A stretch of 54,646 nucleotides of DNA, taken from the NCBI GenBank assembly GCA_019429255.1, contig JAHYIY010000017.1, positions 1 through 54,646 of the forward strand, in the 5' to 3' direction. The stretch's first letter is position 1; the number at the start of each line of letters is the position of its first letter. The translations under genes and the position numbers were made by a program. Shown in pieces: positions 36,783-46,223 of this stretch. The stretch comes from Desulfuromonadales bacterium (GTDB lineage Bacteria > Desulfobacterota > Desulfuromonadia > Desulfuromonadales > Geopsychrobacteraceae). The notes beneath the pieces were generated by a model that saw only the letters and a list, made by a program, of their open reading frames with translations, searched no databases and was not told where the DNA came from.

Positions 36783-37534
36783 GGTGGTTGCTGTTGCTAT
36801 TACTGCTGTTAGTCAGTGCTTGTGCGCGACCGCCTGAGCCACTATGGACTGATGTCCCGGCGGCAACCGAGTTACTCGACATTCTCCACGCACGGGCGGG
36901 CACCAATCGCCGACTTGACACCGCGGCCTCGGTATCCATCACGGCGGATGGACAGCATTTCTCGACCCAGCAGTTTATACTGGCAGAGCAGCCGGACCGT
37001 ATCCGCGTGGATGCCTTGACTGGTTTTGGCCAGCTTGTCATGCAATTGACTACTGATGGTGATGTGCTCTCCGTGTTGCTCAACACCACCAGTCCGCCAC
37101 GTTTCTATCGTGGCAACGCAACAGAAGAAAATTTTTCCCGCTTTGTCAAGTTTCCTTTGCCACCACAGGTGCTGGTGGCCGTGCTGCTTTATGATCCGCC
37201 GATTTTTGCTTATCATCAGGCGCAGGTGCGCAAGCGTGGTGATCTGCTGGCGTTGCTGCTGATTAAGGGGGCTTTTACCCAGACCTTTTTTTTCAATGGT
37301 CAATTACAACTGACCGGTAGTGAATATGCACAACATCAAGAGACACTACTGGCTGTTGATTATTCACGTTTTGCGCCGGCTGACGGGTTTCCCCGGCGCA
37401 TTGCATTGCATATGCCCCAGGATGATGTGATCCTGGCCATGCGTATCAATGAATTAACCCTCAATGGTGATATCCCTGCGGGACGTTTTACCTTGCAGGC
37501 TCCTGACAACATTGTTATTGAGCCGCTGCCCTGA
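36779..37534 (+). CDS. LolB-like / DUF4292-type lipoprotein
   Basis: A 251-residue lipoprotein with signal peptide MRWLLLLLLLLVSAC (lipobox L-V-S-A-C, C15). The mature part is beta-rich, with SVSITADGQHFSTQQFILAE, RIRVDALTGFGQLVMQLTTD and a final RFTLQAPDNIVIEPLP. This pattern resembles the half-barrel fold of LolB and DUF4292 outer-membrane lipoproteins. A role in lipoprotein or lipid handling is an inference from fold. It is translationally coupled to genes on both sides (ATGA before, TGATG after). Confidence 0.72.
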   Translation: MRWLLLLLLLLVSACARPPEPLWTDVPAATELLDILHARAGTNRRLDTAASVSITADGQHFSTQQFILAEQPDRIRVDALTGFGQLVMQLTTDGDVLSVLLNTTSPPRFYRGNATEENFSRFVKFPLPPQVLVAVLLYDPPIFAYHQAQVRKRGDLLALLLIKGAFTQTFFFNGQLQLTGSEYAQHQETLLAVDYSRFAPADGFPRRIALHMPQDDVILAMRINELTLNGDIPAGRFTLQAPDNIVIEPLP

Positions 37535-39186
37535 TGATGAATATGAGGTCCGTCATGTCGCACGCTTTTTCGAGGTTAGGTCTCGCTGCTGCTCTCCTGC
37601 TGTTTCTGTTTGCCTGTGAGCCCCGGTCGGAAGAGTCGCTTCCCGGAATGTCGGAAGCGATGGCGCCGGAATATGGTGATACCTTTATCGAGGCGTCTAT
37701 CGGCGATGCCAGTAATCTGCTGCCGGTGCTTTCTTCCGATTCGGCGTCCAGTGCCATCAACAGTCTGGTCTACAATGGCCTGCTACGTTATAACGGCCAA
37801 CTCGAACTGGAAGGGGAATTGGCTGAACGCTGGGAGGTGTCGGAGGACAACCGCACCCTGACCTTTTATCTGCGCCGCGACGTACGTTGGCACGACGGTA
37901 CCCCCTTTACCGCCGACGATGTTAAATATACCTATGAGCTGTATATCGACCCTGAGATCCCGACCGCCTATGCAGAATCGTTCAGTCAGGTGACCAGGGT
38001 TGAGACGCCCGACCCTTACACTTTTATTGCCCACTACGATACACCCTATGCGCCGGCACTGCTGAGCTGGGCAACGGCTATTCATCCGCGCCATCTCCTT
38101 GCGGGAACCGATGTCTTGCGCAGTCCCCTGTCGCGTAGCCCGGTCGGCACAGGTCCTTATCGTTTTGGCGAGTGGGTCAGTGGCGAGAAGATTGTCCTCG
38201 AGGCCAATACCGACTATTTCGCAGGGCCGCCTTATATCCGCCGCGTGGTCTATCGCATCATTCCTGATGTGTCGACCCAGTTTCTTGAGCTGCAAACCGG
38301 CAGCCTCGACTTTATGGGCTTGACACCGCTGCAATTCGACCGTCAGACCGATACCCTGGCATTTCGTAGAAACTACAATAAATATCAATATTTAAGTTTT
38401 GGTTACACCTATCTTGGGTATAATCTGCGGCGGCCACTGTTTGCCGATAAACGGGTGCGTCAGGCCCTTGCCTATGCCATTGATGAACAGGAGTTGATTG
38501 ATGGTGTTCTGCTCGGTTATGGTGATGTTGCTACCGGCCCCTATAAGCCTGATACCTGGGTCTATAACCCGGATGTGCGGCGCTATCATTACAACCCGGA
38601 AAAAGCCCGACAACTGCTGGCAGAAGCGGGCTGGCAGGATACCAGCGGTGACGGGATTCTCAACAAGGATGGTCAGCGCCTGGCTTTTACCATTGTTACC
38701 AACCAGGGGAACGATCTGCGCATCAAGACCGGGGAAATCATTCAGCGGCGCTTTCGCGAAATCGGGGTGGATGTCCGTCTGCGGGTGATCGAATGGGCGA
38801 CATTCCTTAAGGACTTTATCAATCCGGGAAATTTTGACGCGACTATTCTCGGTTGGAGCGGTGGGCCGGAACCGGATCAGTACAATATCTGGCATTCCAG
38901 CAAAACGGCACCCGGTCAACTGAATTTTATCGGTTTTGAGCATTCTGAGGTGGATGAACTGCTGGAACGCGGGCGCCGGGTGTTCGATCAACACCAGCGC
39001 AAACAGTATTATGATCGTTTTCAGGAAATCCTTGCCGAGGAGCAGCCTTACACTTTTTTGTACGTTTCCGAGGCGCTACCGGCAGTATCCCGGCGCTTCC
39101 GTGGGGTTGAGCCGGCACCGGCAGGAATCCGCTATAACTTTCAGCATTGGTATGTGCCCACGGCTGAACAGAAATACACACGCTAG
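37534..39186 (+). CDS. Peptide/solute-binding lipoprotein of ABC transporter (SBP family 5)
   Basis: A 550-residue extracytoplasmic binding protein of the DppA/OppA family. A hydrophobic signal ends in FLFAC (lipobox). Family features include LVYNGLLRYNG, GELAERWEVSEDNRTLTFYL, the signature RRDVRWHDGTPFTADDVKYT, and SPVGTGPYRF. The region DKRVRQALAYAIDEQELIDG and a C-terminal lobe follow. ATG 37534 overlaps the previous stop; an in-frame ATG at 37555 has GAGG before it and may be the real start. The two permease genes follow; no ATPase gene is in the window. Confidence 0.92.
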   Translation: MMNMRSVMSHAFSRLGLAAALLLFLFACEPRSEESLPGMSEAMAPEYGDTFIEASIGDASNLLPVLSSDSASSAINSLVYNGLLRYNGQLELEGELAERWEVSEDNRTLTFYLRRDVRWHDGTPFTADDVKYTYELYIDPEIPTAYAESFSQVTRVETPDPYTFIAHYDTPYAPALLSWATAIHPRHLLAGTDVLRSPLSRSPVGTGPYRFGEWVSGEKIVLEANTDYFAGPPYIRRVVYRIIPDVSTQFLELQTGSLDFMGLTPLQFDRQTDTLAFRRNYNKYQYLSFGYTYLGYNLRRPLFADKRVRQALAYAIDEQELIDGVLLGYGDVATGPYKPDTWVYNPDVRRYHYNPEKARQLLAEAGWQDTSGDGILNKDGQRLAFTIVTNQGNDLRIKTGEIIQRRFREIGVDVRLRVIEWATFLKDFINPGNFDATILGWSGGPEPDQYNIWHSSKTAPGQLNFIGFEHSEVDELLERGRRVFDQHQRKQYYDRFQEILAEEQPYTFLYVSEALPAVSRRFRGVEPAPAGIRYNFQHWYVPTAEQKYTR

Positions 39187-39192
39187 GACGCG

Positions 39193-40188
39193 ATGCTACC
39201 TTATCTTGCCAGACGCCTGTTACTCCTGATTCCGTTGCTTTTGGGAATCACCCTGATCTCCTTTGTGGTCATCCATCTGGCACCGGGGGAGCCGACCGAC
39301 CTGCAGACACAGATGAATCCCCAGGCCAGTGCCGAACTGCAGGAGCGGTTACGCCGTCAATATGGCCTCGATCAGCCATTGCATATTCAATACGGACAAT
39401 GGCTCGGGCGCCTTGCGGTACTTGATTTCGGTGAATCCTTTGCCGGCGATCGGCGTCCGGTACTTGATAAAATCCTCGAACGGCTGCCGGTGACTATTCT
39501 GATCAATCTGCTGTCGATTGTTTTTATCCTGGCGGTTTCTGTTCCGTTGGGGATTGTCTCGGCCGTACGGCGTAACTCTCTGTTTGACCGGACTACTACC
39601 GTACTCGTGTTTACCGGCTTTGCCATGCCGTCATTCTGGCTGGCACTGCTGTTGATGGATTGGTTTGGTGTGCGCCTCGGGCTGTTGCCGATTTCCGGAC
39701 TGAAGTCCCTGGGATATGAATATTTTAGTTTTTCCGGTCAGATTCTTGATCGCATCAGCCATCTGATTCTGCCGGTGTTTGTCTCCGCTATCGGTGGACT
39801 GGCCGGTTTTTCCCGCTATATGCGCTCCAATATGCTGGAAGTTGTCCGTCAGGACTATATCCTTACGGCGCGCGCCAAGGGGTTGTCAGAACATACGGTA
39901 ATCTACAAACATGCCTTGCGGAATGCCCTGTTGCCGGTGATTACTATTCTTGGTCTATCCGTACCGGGATTGATCGGCGGCAGCGTGATTTTTGAAACGA
40001 TTTTTGCCATTCCCGGTATGGGAAAGCTGTTTTTCGATGGGGTGATGATGCGTGATTATCCCCTGATCATGGGGATTCTGGTGATGGGTGCGGTACTGAC
40101 CTTGCTGGGGAATTTGCTTGCCGATATCTGCTATGCCCTGGCCGATCCACGCATTCGCCATGGTCGCCAGGTTGCTGGAAAAGGGTGA
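39193..40188 (+). CDS. Peptide ABC transporter permease, DppB/OppB type
   Basis: A 331-residue inner-membrane permease with six membrane segments, starting [24 protein letters not shown] as in DppB. The large periplasmic insertion follows the first segment ([16 protein letters not shown]). The cytoplasmic EAA loop [20 protein letters not shown], which contacts the ATPase, is intact, as is [20 protein letters not shown]. It follows the binding protein by six bases and is followed after 50 bp by an MshEN-domain gene. Confidence 0.93.
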   Translation: MLPYLARRLLLLIPLLLGITLISFVVIHLAPGEPTDLQTQMNPQASAELQERLRRQYGLDQPLHIQYGQWLGRLAVLDFGESFAGDRRPVLDKILERLPVTILINLLSIVFILAVSVPLGIVSAVRRNSLFDRTTTVLVFTGFAMPSFWLALLLMDWFGVRLGLLPISGLKSLGYEYFSFSGQILDRISHLILPVFVSAIGGLAGFSRYMRSNMLEVVRQDYILTARAKGLSEHTVIYKHALRNALLPVITILGLSVPGLIGGSVIFETIFAIPGMGKLFFDGVMMRDYPLIMGILVMGAVLTLLGNLLADICYALADPRIRHGRQVAGKG

Positions 40189-40238
40189 AGCTGACAGCCT
40201 ATAGCTGGGTAACATGCGCGGCAAGATGAGGAGTATCT

Positions 40239-40847
40239 ATGGAAATTAAATCGAATATGTTGGGCGAATTATTGTTGGAAGCGGGACTGATTGATCAATT
40301 TCAGCTCGATTCGGCCTTGTCTTTTCAGCGCAATCTCGGTGGGCAGATTGGAGCCGCGCTGGTCAAGCTCGGTTATTTACCCCAGGAGACGATTGTCGAG
40401 TTTCTGGAAGCTCAACAACTTTACTCGCACATCAGTCTCGAAGAACTGACTATCGATCCATTGTTGCTGGAATTGCTGCCGGCTGAGCGGATGCAGCAGT
40501 TAAAGGTGTTTCCGGTGGAGTTGCGCTATCAGGGGAAAGATAGAATCCTGCGGGTGGCTATGACTGATCCAACCGATTTGCGCCTGATTGAAAATCTGCA
40601 ATTTATTACCGGTTGTCGTGTTATGCCGCTGGTGGCAACTGAAGAAGATATCTTGCGCGCAATCACGATGAATGAAGATGAGGATCTATACCTGCAGAAC
40701 CCGGTTGGAGAACTTGAAGAATTTTTCGATGGCAATCTAGTGGATTTAACCCCCGAGCTTGATGTCCGCTTTGATCGACTGTTGCAGGTTTTTAAGGAAA
40801 AAGGGATTTTAAGCCAGGCAGATATCGAAAGGATCAACGGCGTCTGA
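40239..40847 (+). CDS. Stand-alone MshEN (GspE/PilB N-terminal) domain protein
   Basis: A 202-residue soluble protein. Residues about 5-140 match the N-terminal domain of GspE/PilB/MshE ATPases: MLGELLLEAGLIDQFQLDSA, LGGQIGAALVKLGYLPQETI, then PLLLELLPAERMQQLKVFPV and LRVAMTDPTDLRLIENLQFI. In MshE this domain binds cyclic di-GMP. No ATPase domain follows; the C-terminus is acidic (NEDEDLYLQNPVGELEEFF) then helical. It lies between the two permease genes, and its stop shares a base with the start of permease C, so it is in the same operon. Function there is unknown. Confidence 0.85.
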   Translation: MEIKSNMLGELLLEAGLIDQFQLDSALSFQRNLGGQIGAALVKLGYLPQETIVEFLEAQQLYSHISLEELTIDPLLLELLPAERMQQLKVFPVELRYQGKDRILRVAMTDPTDLRLIENLQFITGCRVMPLVATEEDILRAITMNEDEDLYLQNPVGELEEFFDGNLVDLTPELDVRFDRLLQVFKEKGILSQADIERINGV

Positions 40848-41704
40848 TGCGAAACCTGCCCCGTAGCAATTTTTTACGTGATGTTGTCTGGCAGCGCTTT
40901 CGACGTAATCGCATGGCGCTTGCTGGGGGTGCCATCGTCCTGTTCATGTTCATGATGGCCGTGGCCGCAAGTTTCACCAGTATCGATCCAGCCGCCATCG
41001 ATGTCAGCAAGAGCCTGCAGCCACCAAGCTGGGAGCACCCTTTAGGGACGGATGATTTGGGGCGTGAAGTGTTGGTACGCATGCTCTATGGCGCACGTAT
41101 TTCCCTGCTGGTCGGGTTTGTTGCTGTGGGGATATCGACCCTGATTGGTATTCTTTGTGGTGCTCTGGCGGGCTATTACGGTGGTTGGGTTGATGCCGTG
41201 ATGATGCGTTTTGTCGATATCATGCTGTGCTTTCCGACTTTTTTCCTGATTCTCGCGGTCATCGCTTTTCTCGAGCCGTCGATCTGGAACATTATGATCG
41301 TCATCGGTTTGACCAGCTGGATGGGGGTGGCGCGACTGGTTCGTGCTGAATTCTTGAGTCTCCGGCAGCGCGATTTTGTCCTTGCTGCTCAGGCTTTGGG
41401 AGCTACCGATGGGCGCCTGATTTTTCGTCACATCCTGCCCAATGCCCTCTCGCCGGTACTGGTCTCGGCAACGTTGGGGGTTGCCGGTGCTATTCTTACC
41501 GAAAGTGCCCTGTCGTTTCTCGGGATTGGTGTCCAGCCGCCAACGCCGTCCTGGGGAAATATGCTGATTATTGGAAAACAGACCCTGGGCAGCGCCTGGT
41601 GGTTATCGGTTTTTCCGGGGTTAGCGATTCTGATTACGGTTCTGGGTTACAACTTGCTGGGCGAGGGGATTCGTGACGCCCTCGACCCGCGGATAAAAGA
41701 ATGA
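40847..41704 (+). CDS. Peptide ABC transporter permease, DppC/OppC type
   Basis: A 285-residue permease with an N-terminal membrane segment, the DppC-type HPLGTDDLGREVLVRMLYGARISL segment, and six membrane spans. The EAA loop FRHILPNALSPVLVSATLGV and FLGIGVQPPTPSWGNML close it. Start and stop overlap the neighbouring genes (TGATG before, ATGA after). Partner of the permease at 39193; the ATP-binding subunits must be encoded elsewhere, if the transporter is functional. Confidence 0.93.
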   Translation: MRNLPRSNFLRDVVWQRFRRNRMALAGGAIVLFMFMMAVAASFTSIDPAAIDVSKSLQPPSWEHPLGTDDLGREVLVRMLYGARISLLVGFVAVGISTLIGILCGALAGYYGGWVDAVMMRFVDIMLCFPTFFLILAVIAFLEPSIWNIMIVIGLTSWMGVARLVRAEFLSLRQRDFVLAAQALGATDGRLIFRHILPNALSPVLVSATLGVAGAILTESALSFLGIGVQPPTPSWGNMLIIGKQTLGSAWWLSVFPGLAILITVLGYNLLGEGIRDALDPRIKE

Positions 41705-42120
41705 CTCTCAGCGCGACCCCGGCCGATTGTCTGCGCCAGCGCTTTGCGGCTCATCATCGTGGTGATTACGCCGCAGTTTACGCGAGTTATCATCCGCAAG
41801 CGCCCTTTCTCCAGCATTTTCCCGATCTGTCCAGCTATTTGGCCTTTGCCCGCGAGCAGCTCGCTGATGTCAAACTTGTGGCGTGGCAATGCACCATGGA
41901 GCGCTGCCTTGATGTCATGCAGGTTGAGTGCCTCCAGATCGTCGAGTATGTCCATGAGGGGGCGACCCGTCGCATGGTCGAGCTGGCGCTACTGATAGAT
42001 ACCAGCCAGGGATGGCGTTATTACTCCGCCCAGAAGCTGGATGAACTGGATTTACCAGTGCCTGCCGTCCTGGTCGATTTCAGTCATTTTGACCAGGCGC
42101 TTGACAAGGTGCGGTTCTAA
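41701..42120 (+). CDS. Conserved-looking small protein, possible NTF2-like fold
   Basis: A 139-residue soluble protein I do not recognise firmly. The start, ADCLRQRFAAHHRGDYAAVYASYHP, and the later beta strands (MVELALLIDTSQGWRYYSAQ) recall NTF2-like/YchJ-type domains, but without cysteine motifs. It overlaps permease C by four bases and mutM begins two bases after its stop, so it is co-transcribed with both. Confidence 0.6.
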   Translation: MTLSATPADCLRQRFAAHHRGDYAAVYASYHPQAPFLQHFPDLSSYLAFAREQLADVKLVAWQCTMERCLDVMQVECLQIVEYVHEGATRRMVELALLIDTSQGWRYYSAQKLDELDLPVPAVLVDFSHFDQALDKVRF

Positions 42121-42122
42121 TC

Positions 42123-42938
42123 ATGCCTGAACTGCCGGAAGTGGAAACTGTCTGTCGCGGCATCACCCCTCATGTCTGTGGCAAGACCATTCAGGAGCTG
42201 ATTCTGCGCGCTCCCAAATTGCGCCTGCCGTTGGATCCTCAGTTATGCGAGGACCTTCCCGGACAGACCATCCGCAAGGTGTCGAGGCGTGCCAAATACC
42301 TGTTGCTGGAATTCGATCAGGGTGGTCTGCTGATCCATCTGGGGATGTCCGGGGTGTTACGCATTGTGCCGGCAGGAACTACTGAAAACAAGCACGACCA
42401 TGTTGACCTGATTTTTACCGAAGGTACCTGCCTGCGCTTCACTGATCCGCGTCGCTTTGGAGTCTTTCTCTATTCGTCGGATGACCTGCTGCACCACCCG
42501 CTTCTTAAGAATCTTGGCCCGGAACCGCTGCACGACAGTTTTCAGGGGAGGGCACTCTATCGTCGATCACGGGGTAAATCGCAGTCAATAAAGACCTTTA
42601 TCATGGATCAGAAGGTTGTCGTCGGCGTTGGAAATATTTACGCCAATGAGGCCCTGTTTCGTGCCGGTATTCATCCGCTGCGGGCTGCCGGGTGGATCGG
42701 GCGGCTGCGTTATCAGCGTCTGGTGGCGGCCATAAAAGAGGTTCTCGCTCAGGCGATTGCCGCTGGTGGCACCACCATCAGTGATTTTGCCGACAGCGAC
42801 GGGCGTCCCGGTTATTTTCGCCAGGAATTGTTTGTCTATGGCCGCGGATCTGCCCCCTGTTTTCACTGTGGTCGCGCCATTTACACCTGTCGGGTCGGGC
42901 AACGTTCAACCTTCTATTGCACCTTCTGCCAGAGGTAA
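42123..42938 (+). CDS. mutM: Formamidopyrimidine-DNA glycosylase
   Basis: Removes 8-oxoguanine and formamidopyrimidines from DNA and nicks the abasic site. The 271 residues start PELPEVETVCRG (catalytic N-terminal proline and glutamate after Met removal). They contain the conserved lysine in RRAKYLLLEF, HLGMSGVLRI, DPRRFGVFLY, and GVGNIYANEALFRAGIHP with the helix-two-turn-helix. The C-terminal zinc finger is C-FH-C and C-TF-C. It sits two bases after the preceding gene, in a long operon. Confidence 0.96.
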   Translation: MPELPEVETVCRGITPHVCGKTIQELILRAPKLRLPLDPQLCEDLPGQTIRKVSRRAKYLLLEFDQGGLLIHLGMSGVLRIVPAGTTENKHDHVDLIFTEGTCLRFTDPRRFGVFLYSSDDLLHHPLLKNLGPEPLHDSFQGRALYRRSRGKSQSIKTFIMDQKVVVGVGNIYANEALFRAGIHPLRAAGWIGRLRYQRLVAAIKEVLAQAIAAGGTTISDFADSDGRPGYFRQELFVYGRGSAPCFHCGRAIYTCRVGQRSTFYCTFCQR

Positions 42939-42943
42939 CAGTC

Positions 42944-43357
42944 ATGGATAACCCTTTTTTTTCTTTTCCCTATCGGGTTGGCATCGGTGACATCAATTAT
43001 GGTGGTCATGTCAGCAACGCAGCAGTTCTAACCATCTTTCAGGAGGCCAGATTGGCTTTTCTGGCAGAGCTTGGGCCTTTTTCCGAGATCGAGATCGGTG
43101 GTTGCGGCCTGATCATGCCGGAAGCACATGCTTACTATCGCCAGGAGATGTTGCATGGTGACCAATTGCAGATCGGCGTGCGGGTTGCTGCTCTCAAACG
43201 TTCCGCCTTTACCCTCGAATACCGGATCAGCCGCAACGGCGAGGTGACCGCAGAAGGCACCACTGTGCTGGTTTGTTTCGATTATCAGCAGCGTAAACCG
43301 TGCCGCATGCCGCTATTGTTTCGCACTGCTTTGGAAACCACCCTTCGTGTCGGTTGA
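42944..43357 (+). CDS. Hotdog-fold acyl-CoA thioesterase
   Basis: A 137-residue protein of the 4-hydroxybenzoyl-CoA thioesterase/YbgC type. It has the family motif GDINYGGHVSNAAVLTIFQEAR (catalytic aspartate position before the glycine-histidine turn), LIMPEAHAYYRQEMLHGDQL and TAEGTTVLVCFDY. The frame opens at 42917 inside mutM, but AGAGG before the ATG at 42944 marks the start. Substrate is not predictable. Last gene of the operon; lysS follows with its own promoter. Confidence 0.87.
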   Translation: MDNPFFSFPYRVGIGDINYGGHVSNAAVLTIFQEARLAFLAELGPFSEIEIGGCGLIMPEAHAYYRQEMLHGDQLQIGVRVAALKRSAFTLEYRISRNGEVTAEGTTVLVCFDYQQRKPCRMPLLFRTALETTLRVG

Positions 43358-43405
43358 GTCTATTCGTTGGGAGCGCTAGCGGATCTTCGTGATCTGGTTT
43401 CCTGC

Positions 43406-43435
43406 TTGACGCATCCCTGAAACAAGCGTTATTGT
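43406..43435 (+). promoter_or_regulatory. Candidate promoter for lysS and the envelope operon
   Basis: TTGACG (43406-43411), an 18-bp spacer and TATTGT (43430-43435) lie 40 bp before the lysS start. Confidence 0.55.
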
Positions 43436-43474
43436 TCGTCTCTTAATTTTTCGATCAATTGAGGGTAATAAATC

Positions 43475-44962
43475 ATGGAAGAGTTAAACGATCTGTTGCA
43501 ACAGCGCAGAGCAAAAATCGACGCTTTTTTAGCCGCCGGGGTTAACCCTTTTGCCAACGATTTCAAGGTGCTCCATAACGCCCGGCAGATTAGCGTTAAT
43601 CACGAGCAGGATGCACGTGACGATCTTGAAGGCTCCACCACGGAGTATCGTTTTGCCGGGCGCATCATGGCGCGGCGCGATTTCGGCAAGGCGGCTTTTC
43701 TGCAGTTGCAGGATGGTAGTGGCCGGATTCAGGTTTACATTGCCAAAAAGGAAATTGGCGATGACGCCTTCAGCCATTTTAAAAAGTTTGATATCGGTGA
43801 CATCGTCGGTGTTTGTGGTGTGCCGTTTCGCACCCAGACCGATGAACTGTCGATCCGTGCCTCCGCAGTGCAACTCCTGACCAAATCATTATTGCCTCTG
43901 CCGGAAAAATGGCATGGGTTGACCGATGTCGAAACCCGTTATCGCCAGCGTTATCTGGATCTGATGGTCAATCCAGAGGTGCGCGAGGTCTTTCGCAAGC
44001 GCAGCCGCATCGTCAACCTGATTCGCGATTTCATGCTTGAGCACGATTATCTCGAGGTCGAGACGCCGATGATGCAACAGATTGCCGGCGGAGCAACGGC
44101 CAAGCCTTTTGTGACCCGACACAACACCTTGAAAATGGATCTGTTTCTACGCATTGCTCCGGAACTCTACCTGAAACGGCTGGTGGTAGGCGGCTTTGAG
44201 CGGGTGTTTGAAATCAATCGTAATTTCCGCAATGAAGGGATATCGATTCAGCATAACCCCGAATTCACCATGATGGAATTTTACCAGGCCTATGCCACCT
44301 ATGAAGATTTAATGGATTTTTCTGAACAACTGATCTGTCATGTGGCACAACAGGTGTGCGGCACCCTGGTGATTCCTTATGGTGAAAAGATGGTTGATCT
44401 GACCCCGCCGTGGGAGCGTCTGACCCTCAAAGGTGCCATTGTCAAGTATGCCGGCGTTGAACAGCAAATGCTCGATGACCGTGACCGCTCTCTGGCCTAT
44501 GCCAACGACACCCTCGGGCTGGAACTTGACAGCGCCATCGGCCATGGCAAGCTGCTGGCAGAGATTTTTGACGAGGTTGTTGAGCCGCAGTTGTGGAATC
44601 CGGTGTTTATTACCCAGTATCCTACCGAAATTTCCCCGCTCTCGCGCAAAAATGACGTGAACCCCGATGTCGTTGATCGTTTTGAGCTGTTTATCGTCGG
44701 CCGTGAGTTGGCCAATGCTTTTTCGGAGTTGAACAATCCCATTGATCAGAAACAGCGATTTCTCGATCAACTCAAAGAAAAGGCGGCAGGGGACGAAGAG
44801 GCTCACGCTATGGACGAGGACTATGTCCGTGCCCTTGAGTACGGTCTACCCCCGACGGCCGGCGAGGGGATCGGTATCGATCGTCTGGTGATGCTGCTGA
44901 CCAACTCCGCCAGCATCCGCGATGTTATTCTCTTCCCCCAGATGCGCCCCGAGGTGGGTTAA
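43475..44962 (+). CDS. lysS: Lysyl-tRNA synthetase, class II
   Basis: Charges tRNA-Lys. The 495 residues have an N-terminal anticodon-binding OB fold (about 55-150, FAGRIMARRDFGKAAFLQLQ), class II motif 1 region (EVETPMMQQIAGGATAKPF), and motif 2 (FEINRNFRNEGISIQHNPEF). Motif 3 is GEGIGIDRLVMLLTN, followed by SIRDVILFPQMRPE. GAGGG precedes the ATG. The lipoprotein-export permease starts 14 bp downstream, a common arrangement in deltaproteobacteria. Confidence 0.98.
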   Translation: MEELNDLLQQRRAKIDAFLAAGVNPFANDFKVLHNARQISVNHEQDARDDLEGSTTEYRFAGRIMARRDFGKAAFLQLQDGSGRIQVYIAKKEIGDDAFSHFKKFDIGDIVGVCGVPFRTQTDELSIRASAVQLLTKSLLPLPEKWHGLTDVETRYRQRYLDLMVNPEVREVFRKRSRIVNLIRDFMLEHDYLEVETPMMQQIAGGATAKPFVTRHNTLKMDLFLRIAPELYLKRLVVGGFERVFEINRNFRNEGISIQHNPEFTMMEFYQAYATYEDLMDFSEQLICHVAQQVCGTLVIPYGEKMVDLTPPWERLTLKGAIVKYAGVEQQMLDDRDRSLAYANDTLGLELDSAIGHGKLLAEIFDEVVEPQLWNPVFITQYPTEISPLSRKNDVNPDVVDRFELFIVGRELANAFSELNNPIDQKQRFLDQLKEKAAGDEEAHAMDEDYVRALEYGLPPTAGEGIGIDRLVMLLTNSASIRDVILFPQMRPEVG

Positions 44963-44975
44963 GGCTTAAGATTTC

Positions 44976-46223
44976 ATGTCCTATGAGTGGTTTGTCAGCC
45001 TGCGTTATCTGCGCGCCAAGCGCAAGCAGACCTTTATTTCGGTAATCTCCTTTATTTCCATCGCCGGCGTGACCCTGGGGGTTGCTGCGCTGATTCTGGT
45101 GCAGGCGGTGATGACCGGATTTACCGATGGCGTACGCCAGCAGATTCTCGGTAACGTGCCGCATGTGCTGATCCAGCGCTATGGTGAAGGGATCGAAAAT
45201 CCGCGTGAACTGGTGAAGGCGGCAAAGCAAATCCCCCATGTTGTCTCGGCGACCCCCTTTGTGTCGCGCGAGGCCATGCTGCTGGCCGGTGGCAATGTCG
45301 CTGCTGTCAGTGTTAAGGGGGTTGACGAAGATCACAAGATCCTTGCCCAATCGCTGCGAACCTGGTACGGCGACGAGATCGGCGAGCTGTTTTTTGCACC
45401 CGATGATCGCCCCGGCATCATCATCGGCATGGATACGGCGACAACCCTGGGGGTCGATGTCGGCGGGCTGGTCAATGTCATCCCCCCCCTGTTTAACGTC
45501 ACCCCGTTCGGTATGATGCCGAAAATGAAACCCTTTCGAGTCGTTGCTGTTTTTGAAAAGCAGAGCAGTCTGATCGACAGTTTTTATGCCTATATCCCCT
45601 TACCGGAAGCCCAGACGTTCTTTGCGTCCGAGGGGGTTGTCAGTGGTATCGAAATCGAGGTGGATCTGTTTGAACGGGCCCCTTTTGTCGCCGATCGATT
45701 GTCCAGTCAGTTTGAATTCCCCACGGTGGTACGTCCCTGGCAAAGTCTGTATGGCTCTTTTTTGTCAGCGTTGAAGCTTGAAAAACTCGGCCTTTTTATC
45801 GTTCTGGCGATTATTGTCCTGGTTGCCGCCTTCAATATTGCCACCACCCTGATCATGGTGGTGATGGAAAAAACACGTGATATTGCTATCTTGCGAGCCA
45901 TGGGCGCTAACTCGCGGAGCATTATGAAAATCTTTCTGTTTGAGGGGTTGATTATCGGCACCATGGGGACCCTGTTGGGGACCAGCCTGGGTGTGACATT
46001 AGCCTACTATGCCGATACCCTGATCAAGGGTTTCGAAAATTTGTTCGGTATCCAGATTTTTGATCAGGCGGTCTACGGCATGGAGCGCTTCCCTTCAGAG
46101 ATTGTTGTTGTTGAGGTTGTAGCGGTCGTGATGATGGCGATGATCATCTCGTTGCTGGCAACCATTTACCCCGCCTGGCACGCTTCACGCATGGATCCGG
46201 CAGAGGCACTGCGCTATGACTGA
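44976..46223 (+). CDS. lolC: Lipoprotein-releasing ABC transporter permease, LolC/LolE family
   Basis: Inner-membrane subunit that extracts mature lipoproteins for the outer membrane. The 415 residues start with SYEWFVSLRYLRAKRKQTFISVISFISIAGVTLGVAAL, a first membrane segment typical of LolC/E. A MacB-like periplasmic domain (about 45-250) follows, then an FtsX-type block of three membrane segments (IVLVAAFNIATTLIMVVMEK, RDIAILRAMGA). Only one such gene is present, so it may work as a homodimer. It overlaps lolD by eight bases. The LolC/LolE distinction cannot be made here. Confidence 0.93.
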   Translation: MSYEWFVSLRYLRAKRKQTFISVISFISIAGVTLGVAALILVQAVMTGFTDGVRQQILGNVPHVLIQRYGEGIENPRELVKAAKQIPHVVSATPFVSREAMLLAGGNVAAVSVKGVDEDHKILAQSLRTWYGDEIGELFFAPDDRPGIIIGMDTATTLGVDVGGLVNVIPPLFNVTPFGMMPKMKPFRVVAVFEKQSSLIDSFYAYIPLPEAQTFFASEGVVSGIEIEVDLFERAPFVADRLSSQFEFPTVVRPWQSLYGSFLSALKLEKLGLFIVLAIIVLVAAFNIATTLIMVVMEKTRDIAILRAMGANSRSIMKIFLFEGLIIGTMGTLLGTSLGVTLAYYADTLIKGFENLFGIQIFDQAVYGMERFPSEIVVVEVVAVVMMAMIISLLATIYPAWHASRMDPAEALRYD

